DNA from: an uncultured Acidobacteriota bacterium
GTDB lineage: Bacteria; Acidobacteriota; Thermoanaerobaculia; UBA5066
Assembly (NCBI GenBank): GCA_903845115.1
Contig: CAIMWE010000094.1
Location: 18,593 to 82,592, forward strand
Direction: 5' to 3'
DNA length: 64,000 nt
Both the position numbers and the translations under genes were made by a program. Numbering within the stretch: the stretch's first letter is position 1; every line of letters starts with the position of its first letter. This document shows, in pieces, positions 26,423-35,108 of this stretch. The notes under the pieces are model-generated. The model was given only the letters and a program-made list of their open reading frames with translations, was not told the origin of the DNA and made no database searches.

Positions 26423-26941
26423 TCAAGGAATCGACAGGGGCTCGCCGTCGGGTGAGTCCCCGGCCGAGGCGGGGACCCGAATACCTCGCCGCCGCGCCAG
26501 CTCCATCACCCGACCAAAGTGGACCAGGTCCTCGGAGGCTAGGGCTTTCAAGAGCCGAGCCAGGCCCGGATTGCCCTTCTTCAGGGAGGTCCGGTTTCTG
26601 GAATGATCGTCGGCTGTCGTCATCTCCAGCCACAGCGTCAGCTGAATCGCCTGGTCAGCGGTTGGGGGCACCGGGGTCTTCCGAAGTGCCAGCACCTTCT
26701 CGAGGACCGCCTTGATCCCCGCCACTTCGAATTCGACCTCGGAAGAGAAAGCCAGGTCGCTTCGGACAAGGCGCCGCGAATACTCTACGAGGCTGGCGTG
26801 TGTCTTCTCTTCTTCGCTCATCATGGAGAAGACCCGGGAGACCTCGCTATCGGACGCGAGGATTTCGGAGTACCACTGGTACAGATCCGCCAGCGAACTC
26901 TCCAGGGCACCAATCTGCAACAAGATCTCATCGGCGAACAT
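26423..26941 (-). CDS. Ferritin-like helical protein
   Basis: 172 residues, almost entirely alpha-helical. An early Glu (ALESSLADLYQWYSEIL) and SEEEKTHASLVEYSRRL give an E...ExxH-like pattern typical of rubrerythrin/ferritin-like di-iron bundles. A later HFGRVMELARRRG could complete it. The second ExxH is not clear, so metal binding is uncertain. It starts at an ATG with GGAGTG eight bases upstream. Convergent with the radical SAM gene. Confidence 0.55.
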   Translation of the reverse strand: MFADEILLQIGALESSLADLYQWYSEILASDSEVSRVFSMMSEEEKTHASLVEYSRRLVRSDLAFSSEVEFEVAGIKAVLEKVLALRKTPVPPTADQAIQLTLWLEMTTADDHSRNRTSLKKGNPGLARLLKALASEDLVHFGRVMELARRRGIRVPASAGDSPDGEPLSIP

Positions 26942-27073
26942 GTGGGCACACTCCCAGGATGATACTACGTCTCACCCGTCTCTGCTAGTGCGCGGTCATC
27001 CGAGCCTTGGAGGGGCCATGGGCGGCGATGCCGCCAGGCGGCCTGCGTGAAGGGCTGTATCCGTGGAGCTGTC

Positions 27074-27475
27074 CTACGGAATCATATCCGGTGCAACCAC
27101 GAGGGGTACGTCCCAATGCGCGAGGAGAATCTCGAAGCGCCTCTGCTCCTCGTGCCGAAACGTTTCCTGATCGGGGAAGAGCAGCTTGGCGATCTCGCTC
27201 TCTCCGGAAGGGTCAGCGGCAGCGGGCGCGCTCTTGAAAACTATCGTGACGCGGAAATCCCACCGTCCATCCTCCGTCGCGTGGTATCGAGGCTTCTCCG
27301 CCTTCACCCCGACGAATCGCCCTGACTCGATCTGCTTCTTCAGGATCGGAAGGTGGTTCTTCTGGAAGAGCCGTGCGAACTCGTCCGCGAGCCCCCACTT
27401 CACCTTGTAGTAGTACTCGACCACGAACGGAGTCTCGGGCGTGAGGCGGGCTGGTTCGATCTTTTCAACGTCCAT
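27074..27475 (-). CDS. Conserved-looking hypothetical protein, possible dimeric alpha/beta barrel
   Basis: 133 residues, no signal or membrane segment. The pattern FVVEYYYKVKWGLADEFARL ... NHLPILKKQIESG, then a beta-rich WDFRVTIVFKSA, resembles a NIPSNAP/antibiotic-monooxygenase-like ferredoxin fold. I cannot name the family. An ACTCCATGGAGT palindrome (27476-27487) abuts the start codon. Probably monocistronic. Confidence 0.5.
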   Translation of the reverse strand: MDVEKIEPARLTPETPFVVEYYYKVKWGLADEFARLFQKNHLPILKKQIESGRFVGVKAEKPRYHATEDGRWDFRVTIVFKSAPAAADPSGESEIAKLLFPDQETFRHEEQRRFEILLAHWDVPLVVAPDMIP

Positions 27476-27574
27476 ACTCCATGGAGTCTAGCGGGAGTTC
27501 ACCGCGAGGGTCGCCCTCCTCCAGAGGAAACGGCGGCGATCGCGCGGAGGTGGGGTCTGACACCCGGCGAACCC

Positions 27575-28354
27575 TCAGACCGCGGAAGCCCCGCCGTCCA
27601 CCGCCAGGACCTGTCCCGTGACGTGGCGCGAGGCCTCCGAGGCGAAGAAGACCACCGCGCCCTTCAGGTCCTCCTCACCCCCGAGCCGCTGCAGGGGCGT
27701 GGACCGGATGACGTCCTTCTCGATCCGGTCCAGGAGGCCCCGGGACATCTTCGACGGGAAGAATCCGGGGCAGAGGGCGTTGACGTTGATGCCGTAGCGG
27801 CCCCACTCCGAGGCCAGCGCGCGGGTGAAGTTGAGGACGGCCGCCTTGCTCGTGTTGTAGGCGATGGTCGTCATCCCCAGCTCCGGCGGGTTCCCGGCGA
27901 GGCCCGAAATCGACGAGATGTTGATGATCTTGCCCGAGCGCCGCGGGATCATCGCGCGCCGGCCGACCTCCTGGCTCAGGACGAAAACCGCGTCGAGGTT
28001 GAGGGTCAGGACCTTCCTCCACGCCTCGAAGGGATACTCCTCGGCAGGTGCCCCCCACGACGCCCCGGCGTTGTTCACCAGGATGTCGATCGTGCCGAAG
28101 CGAGAGATCACGGCGTCCACCATCCCCGGGATGCCGTCGAGCTTCGCGAGGTCGCCGGCCACGGCGAGCGCGTCGTACCCGAGGCCGCCGAGGCGGCTCG
28201 CCGCCTCGTCCAGTTCCGCCTGCTTGCGCGCGGTGATCGCCAGCCGGGCCCCGGCCTCCCCGAGGGCCTCGGCCATCTGCAGCCCCAGACCGCGCGAGCC
28301 GCCCGTGACGAGGGCGACCTTCCCGGTGAGGTCGAACAGCTCCCTGAAGCTCAT
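27575..28354 (-). CDS. Short-chain dehydrogenase/reductase, FabG-like
   Basis: 259 residues. Classical SDR: cofactor loop TGGSRGLG (residues 17-24), NNAG, catalytic Ser in ISSISG, YNTSK (Tyr and Lys), and the C-terminal GQVLAVDGGASAV. The oxidoreductase acts on an unknown alcohol or ketone; a 3-oxoacyl or sugar substrate is possible. GGAGGG lies six bases upstream of the ATG. Divergent from iorA. Confidence 0.9.
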   Translation of the reverse strand: MSFRELFDLTGKVALVTGGSRGLGLQMAEALGEAGARLAITARKQAELDEAASRLGGLGYDALAVAGDLAKLDGIPGMVDAVISRFGTIDILVNNAGASWGAPAEEYPFEAWRKVLTLNLDAVFVLSQEVGRRAMIPRRSGKIINISSISGLAGNPPELGMTTIAYNTSKAAVLNFTRALASEWGRYGINVNALCPGFFPSKMSRGLLDRIEKDVIRSTPLQRLGGEEDLKGAVVFFASEASRHVTGQVLAVDGGASAV

Positions 28355-28442
28355 CGTTTACCCTCCGATCCGGACACGAGTGTGCCAGAGGGCGGGCCGG
28401 TCGAAGTATCATCCGCGCCGCCCGAAGGGCCGGAGGGGCACG

Positions 28443-30056
28443 ATGCCGACGGAGAGGAAGCTCCTGAGCGGGGACGAGGCGGTGGCGGCGGCCGCCGTGG
28501 ACGCGGCCGTCCACCTGGGGACCGGGTATCCGGGCACCCCTTCCACCGAGATCCTCGAGGCCTTCGGAGCCCTCGGAGGCTGGGCGCAGTGGGCGCCGAA
28601 CGAGAAGGTGGCCCTGGAGGTCGCGCTCGGCGCCTCGTTCGGCGGGGCGCGGACGCTCGTCACGATGAAGCACGTGGGGGTCAACGTCGCCGCCGACCCG
28701 CTCTTCACGGCCGCGTACACCGGGGTGACCGGCGGCCTCGTCCTCGTCTCCGCGGACGACCCCGGGATGGCGTCGTCGCAGAACGAGCAGGACAACCGCC
28801 ACTACGCCCGGGCGGCGGGGGTGCCGATGCTCGAGCCCTCCGATTCCCAGGAAGCCTACGACCTCGCGCGGACCGCCTGGGAGCTCTCCGAGCGGTTCCA
28901 GCTCCCGGTGATCCTCCGGATGACCACGCGCGTCTGCCACGGGAAGTCGATCGTGACGAGGAGCGCTGCGGAGTCCCCCCGGACGCCGTCGTTCGTGCGC
29001 GACATTCCCGGCCGCGTGATGGTGCCGGCGCACGCGCGCCCGGCTCACCTGAGGCTCCGGAAGAAGCTCGACGAGCTGAAGGCCTGGGGCGAGGCCTCGG
29101 ACCTGATCGTCGAGCGGCCCGGGGGGCGGGCGCTCGGCGTCGTTTCCTCCGGCGTCACGGCCCGCCACGTGCGGGAGGCGGTCCCGGACGCGCGGCTCCT
29201 CGAGCTGAAGCTTCTCCACCCGCTCCCGATCGAGCGGATCCGGACGTTCGCCCGCTCGGTGGACCGCTGCTTCGTGCTGGAGGAAGGGGACCCCTACTTC
29301 GCCGACGAGATCCGGGCGGCCGGCATCGCGGTGGAGGCGAAGGCGCCCGAGTACCGCTTTGGAGAGATGTCGGTCGACCGTGTCCGGCGGCTACTCGGCC
29401 TGGACACCGCGCCCGAGCCGCTGCCGACGAAGGGGAAGCCGCCGCAGCTGTGCGACGCCTGTCCGTACCACCCGGTCTACTCCGCGCTGCAGAAGCTGGA
29501 CTGCATCGTGGCGGGGGACATCGGCTGCTACTCGCTCGGGGTGATGGAGCCCTACCGGGCGATGGACACCCTGGTCGCGATGGGGGCCTCCCTCGGCGTC
29601 GGCCTGGGGCTGCGCCACGTCCTGCCGGACGCCGAGGCGCGCCGGGTGGTCTCGATCATCGGCGACTCGACGTTCGTCCACACCGGCGTGAACGGCCTGA
29701 TCGAGATGGTCTACAACCCCCCGAAGACCGGCCACGTCGTCATCATCCTCGACAACGGGACGACTGCCATGACGGGCCAGCAGGAGCATCCCGGCACCGG
29801 AAGGACGCTGGGACACGACGCCACCGGGAAGTTCTCGCTCGAGGGTTTTGCACGGGCGGCCGGCGTCGAGAACGTCGACGTCGTCGACCCGGTGAAGGAC
29901 CCGGCCGGCTTCCTTTCGCTCCTCGAGGGCCGGCTCTCGAAGCCGGAGCTTTCCGTGATCGTCGCACGGCGCCCCTGCATCCTCGCGGCCGCCGACATCC
30001 GGGCCTGGGACCGGGCCAACGCCGAGAAATGCGGCGGCTGCGCCGGGGAGGCGTGA
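28443..30056 (+). CDS. iorA: Indolepyruvate:ferredoxin oxidoreductase alpha subunit, lacking the ferredoxin domain
   Basis: 537 residues. The N-terminal pyrimidine-binding half begins LLSGDEAVAAAAVDAAVHLG with GYPGTPSTEI. The C-terminal TPP-binding half carries CDACPYHPVYSAL, GDIGCYSLG and IGDSTFVHTGVNGL ... LDNGTTAMTGQQEHPG. IOR oxidatively decarboxylates aryl pyruvates to aryl-acetyl-CoA with reduced ferredoxin. Canonical IorA ends with a 2x[4Fe-4S] domain of about 70 residues; this one stops at EKCGGCAGEA, keeping only a CxxC stub, and the stop overlaps the iorB start (TGATG). Either electrons leave through a separate ferredoxin or the domain was lost by mutation. Confidence 0.9.
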   Translation: MPTERKLLSGDEAVAAAAVDAAVHLGTGYPGTPSTEILEAFGALGGWAQWAPNEKVALEVALGASFGGARTLVTMKHVGVNVAADPLFTAAYTGVTGGLVLVSADDPGMASSQNEQDNRHYARAAGVPMLEPSDSQEAYDLARTAWELSERFQLPVILRMTTRVCHGKSIVTRSAAESPRTPSFVRDIPGRVMVPAHARPAHLRLRKKLDELKAWGEASDLIVERPGGRALGVVSSGVTARHVREAVPDARLLELKLLHPLPIERIRTFARSVDRCFVLEEGDPYFADEIRAAGIAVEAKAPEYRFGEMSVDRVRRLLGLDTAPEPLPTKGKPPQLCDACPYHPVYSALQKLDCIVAGDIGCYSLGVMEPYRAMDTLVAMGASLGVGLGLRHVLPDAEARRVVSIIGDSTFVHTGVNGLIEMVYNPPKTGHVVIILDNGTTAMTGQQEHPGTGRTLGHDATGKFSLEGFARAAGVENVDVVDPVKDPAGFLSLLEGRLSKPELSVIVARRPCILAAADIRAWDRANAEKCGGCAGEA

Positions 30057-30538
30057 TGGGCCGCGTCGTGAACGTCGTCCTCGCCGGCCTCGGAGGGCAG
30101 GGGGTCATCAAGGCGTCCGACATCCTGGCCGACGCGGCCTTTCGTGACGGCCGGGACGTGAAGAAGGCCGAGATTCACGGGATGAGCCAACGGGGCGGCT
30201 CGGTGACGAGCGACGTCCGCTTCGGCGACGAGGTCCTCTCCCCGATGATCCCGCGAGGCGAGGCCGACTTCGTGGTCGTCTGCGCGGCCAGCGAGGTGGA
30301 GGTCGTGCGTCCGCTCGTCCGGGAGGGCGGACTGCTGATCCCGCCCGATCTCGTCGACGTGAAGCTGCTGTCCGACCGCCGGAGCCTGAACGTCGCGCTG
30401 CTCGGCGCCCTCTCGCACCATCTCGACATCCAGGACGAGAGCTGGATCGAGGCGATCCGCGCGGCCCTTCCCCCCCGCCTTCACGAGATGAACGAGAGGG
30501 CGTTCCGGCTCGGGCGGAGCGCCGCGGCCGCGGTCTAG
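30056..30538 (+). CDS. iorB: Indolepyruvate:ferredoxin oxidoreductase beta subunit
   Basis: 160 residues, gamma-type 2-oxoacid oxidoreductase domain: VLAGLGGQGVIKASDILADA, then the Ser/Arg-rich EIHGMSQRGGSVTSDVRFG typical of IorB. The ATG overlaps the iorA stop, so the subunits are coupled. Slightly shorter than usual (about 190-200) at the C-terminus, but the core is complete. Confidence 0.92.
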   Translation: MGRVVNVVLAGLGGQGVIKASDILADAAFRDGRDVKKAEIHGMSQRGGSVTSDVRFGDEVLSPMIPRGEADFVVVCAASEVEVVRPLVREGGLLIPPDLVDVKLLSDRRSLNVALLGALSHHLDIQDESWIEAIRAALPPRLHEMNERAFRLGRSAAAAV

Positions 30539-30571
30539 CCGGTCGGACGGCGCCGGGCGACGCCGGTTCGG

Positions 30572-32278
30572 TCACTCCAGCGAGGGGTCCCGCCAGACCG
30601 GCTTCCCGTCGAGCAGGGTGAAAAGGGCCCGCGTCCGCAGGATCTCCTCGGGCGGCTCGGCGAGGATGTCGCGGGAGAGGACCACCAGGTCGGCCCGCTT
30701 CCCTACCGAGAGCGAGCCCCGCTCCTTCTCCCCGAACCCCGCCCACGCCGCGTCGATCGTGTAGTGGCGCAGAGCGCTCTCCACGCTCACGGCGCTCTGC
30801 GGCATCCAGCCCCCCGCGGGCGTCCCCTCGCGGGTCTTCCGCGCCACGGCGCAGTAGAGCCCGCGGAAGACGTCGGGGGTCACCACCGGCCAGTCGCTGC
30901 CGAAGGCGATCCGCCCCCCGGCCTGCTCGATGAGCCTCCAGGCGAACCCGCGGCGGGCGCGCTCGGGGCCGACGTTCCTCTCCCAGACCTCCTCGTTGTT
31001 CTGGTCGGGGTTGGCGTGCAGCGGCTGCATCGAGGCGACCGCCCCGAGGGCCGCAAAGCGCGGGACGTCGGCCGCGTCGACCGCCTCCACGTGCTCCACC
31101 CGGTGCCTCCGGTCCCGCGCCCCGTTCTGCGCAGCCGCCCCGGCGTACGCGTCCAGCGCCATGCGGATCCCGCGGTCCCCGATGGCGTGGAGCCACACTT
31201 GCAGGCCCGCTTTGTCCGCTGCCGCGACCGCGCGGTCGAGCACCGCCGGCCCCCATCGCGGCATCCCGCGGCCGAGGGCGGGGTCGTCCGAGTAGGGCGT
31301 CAGCATCGCCGCCGTGTGCGACTCGATCACCCCGTCCACGTAGCCCTTCATCCCGCCGAAGACGATCGCGCCGCCCTGGGTCCGATCCCGGAGGCGCACT
31401 GCCTCCGCGACGCCGGTCGCCGGGTCGTCAGGCGAAACGTCGAACGTCAACCTCACGCGCACCGTCAGCTTGCCGGCCGCGCGCGCCCGCTCGAGCAGCG
31501 GGAGGTAGCGGGCCACCTCCTCGGACGTCCACCCGGCGTCCTGCACCGCCGTGATTCCCGTCCGGTTCAGCAGCTCCAGAGCCTGCAGCAGCAGGGCGTA
31601 ATGCCGCTCGGGGTCCGGCTCGGGGAGCAGGTCCTTCACTAGGCCTCCCGCCGCCTCCTTCAGGGCACCGGTCGGCTCGCCGGTCTTCGGGTCGCGGACG
31701 ATCGTCCCGTTCTGCGGGTCCTTCGTGTCGCGGGTGATGCCCGCCAGGACGAGGGCCCTGCTGTTGGCCCAGCCGGTATGACCGTCGTAGCAGTCCATGT
31801 AGGCCGGGCGGTCGGGGACGACGGCGTCGAGCTGCTCGCGGGTCGGCAGCCCTCCCGGGAACGACCCGTAGACCCAGCCCCGCCCCAGGACCCACGGGCT
31901 GGCCGGGTTGGCCTTCGCGAAGCGGCGGATCCGCTCCTGGATCGCGGGGAGGGCGGTCTCGTCGGTCAGGTCGATCCGGTCGAGGTTGCGCGCCCCGCTC
32001 ATCACGTGCATGTGCGCGTCCTCGAAGCCCGGGGTGACGAGGCGCCCCCGCAGCGGGACGACCTGGGTCTTCTTCCCCTTCCACCGCGCGGCGTCCTTGT
32101 CGGTCCCCACGAAGACGATCTTCCCGTCGCGCACTGCCACGGCCTGGGCCACGGGGCAGGACGCGTCGGCCGTCCAGACCTTCCCGCCGGTCAGGATCAG
32201 GTCGGCCGGGGGCTCGGGCGCGGTAAGCAGAGAGAGAGGCAGCACGGCAGGCATTACGGCAAGCAGAACGGAACGCAT
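30572..32278 (-). CDS. Exported amidohydrolase, YtcJ-like (Amidohydro_3)
   Basis: 568 residues. A signal peptide (first 20 residues) precedes LILTGGKVWTADASCPVAQA and the metal-binding DAHMHV. YDGHTGWANS, LHAIGDRGIRMALDAY, RHRVEHVEAVDAAD and FGSDWPVVTP are in the order of the YtcJ/N-substituted-formamide deformylase group of the amidohydrolase superfamily. Substrate unknown. Likely periplasmic or secreted. GGAGGAG precedes the ATG. Confidence 0.9.
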   Translation of the reverse strand: MRSVLLAVMPAVLPLSLLTAPEPPADLILTGGKVWTADASCPVAQAVAVRDGKIVFVGTDKDAARWKGKKTQVVPLRGRLVTPGFEDAHMHVMSGARNLDRIDLTDETALPAIQERIRRFAKANPASPWVLGRGWVYGSFPGGLPTREQLDAVVPDRPAYMDCYDGHTGWANSRALVLAGITRDTKDPQNGTIVRDPKTGEPTGALKEAAGGLVKDLLPEPDPERHYALLLQALELLNRTGITAVQDAGWTSEEVARYLPLLERARAAGKLTVRVRLTFDVSPDDPATGVAEAVRLRDRTQGGAIVFGGMKGYVDGVIESHTAAMLTPYSDDPALGRGMPRWGPAVLDRAVAAADKAGLQVWLHAIGDRGIRMALDAYAGAAAQNGARDRRHRVEHVEAVDAADVPRFAALGAVASMQPLHANPDQNNEEVWERNVGPERARRGFAWRLIEQAGGRIAFGSDWPVVTPDVFRGLYCAVARKTREGTPAGGWMPQSAVSVESALRHYTIDAAWAGFGEKERGSLSVGKRADLVVLSRDILAEPPEEILRTRALFTLLDGKPVWRDPSLE

Positions 32279-32370
32279 GGACTCCTCCGCCCGTGATTCT
32301 GCGCCCGGCAGCCGGGCGCACCCGGGCCCCTGCTATCCTGCCTTCGCTCCTCTTCTTCCGGAGGTCCCAC

Positions 32371-33534
32371 GTGCTCGATGCCCGCCGGGTTGCCGCCACG
32401 GCCGCCCTCGTCCTCCTCGCCGCCGGCTGCGCCGTCGTGAAGCGCCCGCCGACGACCGTGGCGCAGCTGGAGGCCGACCGGACCGCCGCGACGACGCGCG
32501 ACCGGGCGACGGTCGCCACGATGGTCGACGCCCTGGCCCTGCGCGCCATTCGGCGCGGCGACAGGACGATCGACATCCTGCTCCTCTCCGGAGGCGGCCA
32601 GAACGGCTCCTACGGGATCGGCTTCCTGCGGGGGTGGCGGGGCCACGCCGACGCCCCGATGCCCCGCTTCGACCTCGTCACCGGGGTCAGCAGCGGAGCC
32701 CTGCAGGCGCCGTTCGCGCTGATCGGCACCGAGGCTTCCCTCGCGGCCGCGGCCGGGCTCTACCGCGATGCCGTCGCGAAGTACGCGCCCACCTTCGACT
32801 GGTTCTTCTGGCTCTTCCGGACCGGCGGGGTCCTCGACACCACGCGCTACCGGCGCGCCATCGAGACGGTCTTCGACCGGGAATTCGCCGGCCGGCTCGG
32901 GGAGGAGCTCGCCGAAGGACGGCAGCTCGCCCTCTCCACCACCGACCTCGACCTCGGCACCGGACGCCTCTGGAATCTCGGCGCGGAGCTCGGGCCTGCG
33001 GCCCAGGGTCTGGAACGCGTCCACTCCCTCATGCTGGCGACCTCGGCCATTCCCGGGATCTTCCCGCCGGTCGTCGTCGACGGCCACGTCCACGCCGACG
33101 GCGGCTTCGTGGGCAATCTCGTGCCGGTCCTCGACTTCGACGGCTACCGCGCGCTGGCCGCGCGCCTGACCGAGCTCGGCGTGAAGGAGCCGGTCACCGT
33201 CCGCGTCTGGGTCGTCATGAATCTCTGGACCACGATCGAGCCGACGGTGGTCGACCCGGCCAGCCGCCGCGGCGTCTCCCGGCGCGGCACCCTGATCCTC
33301 TTCTGGTCGCAACAGGCGCCGCTGCTCGCGGCGCTGGCCGACCTCTCGCGGGCCGTCACCTCGTCCGTGCCGGGCCTCCGCGTCGAGATCCGCTCCACGT
33401 CCATCCCGTCGCACCTCGCCCTCGATCCCGCCGCGGACAGGCTGTTCGACGCCGGCTGGATGGAGAAGCTCGAGAAGCTCGGGTTCGAGCGGGCGAGCAG
33501 CGCGGCGCCCTGGGACGAGGTCATCTCCCGGTAA
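32371..33534 (+). CDS. Patatin-like phospholipase lipoprotein
   Basis: 387 residues. Starts at GTG with GGAGG seven bases upstream. The N-terminus is a lipoprotein signal with lipobox LAAGC. Patatin features: LLSGGGQNGSYG (oxyanion loop), GVSSG nucleophile elbow (GxSxG), and HADGGFVGN with the catalytic Asp (DGG). Expected to hydrolyse acyl esters of lipids at the outer envelope. A second, broken copy of its 5' third lies at 44146-44568. Confidence 0.9.
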   Translation: MLDARRVAATAALVLLAAGCAVVKRPPTTVAQLEADRTAATTRDRATVATMVDALALRAIRRGDRTIDILLLSGGGQNGSYGIGFLRGWRGHADAPMPRFDLVTGVSSGALQAPFALIGTEASLAAAAGLYRDAVAKYAPTFDWFFWLFRTGGVLDTTRYRRAIETVFDREFAGRLGEELAEGRQLALSTTDLDLGTGRLWNLGAELGPAAQGLERVHSLMLATSAIPGIFPPVVVDGHVHADGGFVGNLVPVLDFDGYRALAARLTELGVKEPVTVRVWVVMNLWTTIEPTVVDPASRRGVSRRGTLILFWSQQAPLLAALADLSRAVTSSVPGLRVEIRSTSIPSHLALDPAADRLFDAGWMEKLEKLGFERASSAAPWDEVISR

Positions 33535-33573
33535 GGACCACGAGCGGCCGCCCCCGAGGCCACTCGATGGTCC
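33535..33573. terminator. Long imperfect hairpin between convergent genes
   Basis: GGACCA and CGAG and GGCC on the left arm pair with GGCC, CTCG and TGGTCC on the right around an eight-base loop. It starts right after the patatin stop and faces the SDR relic on the other strand. Probably a bidirectional terminator, without a T-tract. Confidence 0.5.
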
Positions 33574-33594
33574 GGGAGGCCCCACCTTCCCCGC

Positions 33595-33960
33595 TCAATT
33601 GACCTGCGCCCCCCCGTTCACCGGCGCCGTGACGCCCGTGACGAAGCCGGCCTCGAGGACTCCCCGCGCGGCCTCGGCGAGGTCCTCGGGAACGGCGTTC
33701 CGGCGAGGCGGAGCGTGCTCGGCGGCAGCCTTCTTCAGCTCCTCGGGCATGAACGAAGTCGCATCCGTGATCGTGAGCCCCGGCGCGACCGCGTTCACTC
33801 GGATTCCCATCGGACCGAGCTCGAGAGAGAGGGCCTTCTCCTCCGACTGGTAGTAGTTCACCGCCACGATCGCGCCTTCCCTGGTCAGCGCCCGCGCGAT
33901 GGCGACCCCGATGCCCCGGCTCGCGCCGGTGACGAGTGCATTCGTTCCAGCGATTTCCAT
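33595..33960 (-). pseudogene. Short-chain dehydrogenase with internal deletion
   Basis: 121 residues. The N-terminal Rossmann strand and loop TGASRGIG are intact. After VAVNYYQSEEKA the chain jumps directly to LSLELGPMGIRVNAVAPGLT and a normal SDR C-terminus ending GGAQVN. About 100 residues holding NNAG, the catalytic Ser and the YxxxK motif are missing. The reading frame is kept and an excellent GGAGGAGG ribosome site remains, so a short protein may still be made, but it cannot be an active SDR. Confidence 0.8.
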
Positions 33961-34036
33961 CTCGGCCTCCTCCGCTCGCGATATTCCGCGCTCGAGGCGG
34001 GGGGCAAGGACGGCAAGGCGCTCCGCGCCGGGTACC

Positions 34037-34738
34037 ATGGAGGACGTGACGGCCCGGCTCGTCCTCGTTCGCCACGGCCAGGCCAGCTTCGGGGCGAAGG
34101 ACTACGACTGCCTGTCGGAGGCCGGGCACCGCCAGGCCAGGCTCGCCGGAGAGATCCTGGCACGGCGGCGCCCCTCGATCGGGCGGATCGTCGCGGGGTC
34201 GATGCGCCGGCACCAGGAGACCGCTGCCGGCTGCCTAGTCGGGATGGGGCGGCCCGGGCCGGTCGAGACCGACGCCGGGTGGAACGAGTTCGACCACGAG
34301 GAGCTGATCAGGGTCCACGAGCCCCGCTACGAGGACCACCTGATCCTCCACCGGGAGATGGCCCTCGCTCCGGACCCGCAGCAGGCCTTCCTCTCCCTGT
34401 TCCGCGCGGCGTTCTCACGGTGGACTTCGGGCCGGAACGATGGCGACTACCGGGAGACGTTCGCGGCCTTCCGGGCCCGGGTCGCCGCGGCGTCGTGCCG
34501 TGCCGCCGAGGCCACCAGGCCCTCCGGACCGGTCCTGGTGGTCACCTCGGGGGGCCCCATCGCGGCAACCGTCGCGGGGCGCCTCGGCCTCTCGCCCGAG
34601 GGGCTCCTCGGCCTCGCCTTCCGCCTCGCGAACGCCGGGATCACCACCCTCGCGTTCCGCGGGAGCGGACTCACCGTGGAGGACCTCAACGACCACGCGC
34701 ACCTCGCCGACGAACCGGGGCTCCTGACATACCGTTGA
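34037..34738 (+). CDS. Histidine phosphatase family protein
   Basis: 233 residues. Phosphohistidine motif LVLVRHGQASFG at the N-terminus, with an Arg in GSMRRHQETA, Glu in GWNEFDHEEL, and VLVVTSGGPIAATV. In this last segment the second catalytic His of many phosphoglycerate-mutase-like enzymes is replaced by Ser, a variant common in one subfamily. Substrate unknown. Confidence 0.85.
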   Translation: MEDVTARLVLVRHGQASFGAKDYDCLSEAGHRQARLAGEILARRRPSIGRIVAGSMRRHQETAAGCLVGMGRPGPVETDAGWNEFDHEELIRVHEPRYEDHLILHREMALAPDPQQAFLSLFRAAFSRWTSGRNDGDYRETFAAFRARVAAASCRAAEATRPSGPVLVVTSGGPIAATVAGRLGLSPEGLLGLAFRLANAGITTLAFRGSGLTVEDLNDHAHLADEPGLLTYR

Positions 34739-35108
34739 GGCGGGGGGCGCAAAACGACGAGGACCCGCGACCCCTTGAACCCCATTGACACCTCCGTCTG
34801 CTGATAGCCGCAACTGGCTCTACATCATGAATTTATGACGGAGGGACTCCTCCCCCGGGGTATCCGCGGACGGCATAGGACGACGAAGATAGATACCCCG
34901 AGGCCCACGCCGAGCAACCTTCGGGAGCAGCTCCCCAAGGCGGCCCTCCGCTCGCGCTTGCCACCGACGAATCTCGAGACGGAATGCGAACCGAGGAACC
35001 GCAGGACCCGCCTTGATCATCCCGGCGAAGCCGACCGCCGAGCTCCAGGGGAATCGTGGATAGTATCGGCACGGAAGGGCTCTGGATAGGAAGCTGAAAG
35101 AGATCACC
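34739..35108. other. 370-base intergenic region
   Basis: No gene recognised. A TTGACA hexamer near 34785 lacks a properly spaced -10. The region is likely the promoter zone of the kinase-like gene that follows. Confidence 0.5.

Noticed and set aside
27476..27487. ACTCCATGGAGT palindrome next to a start codon as an operator
   Set aside because: A 12-base palindrome with a common CCATGG centre and a partial match at 24733; it could easily be chance.
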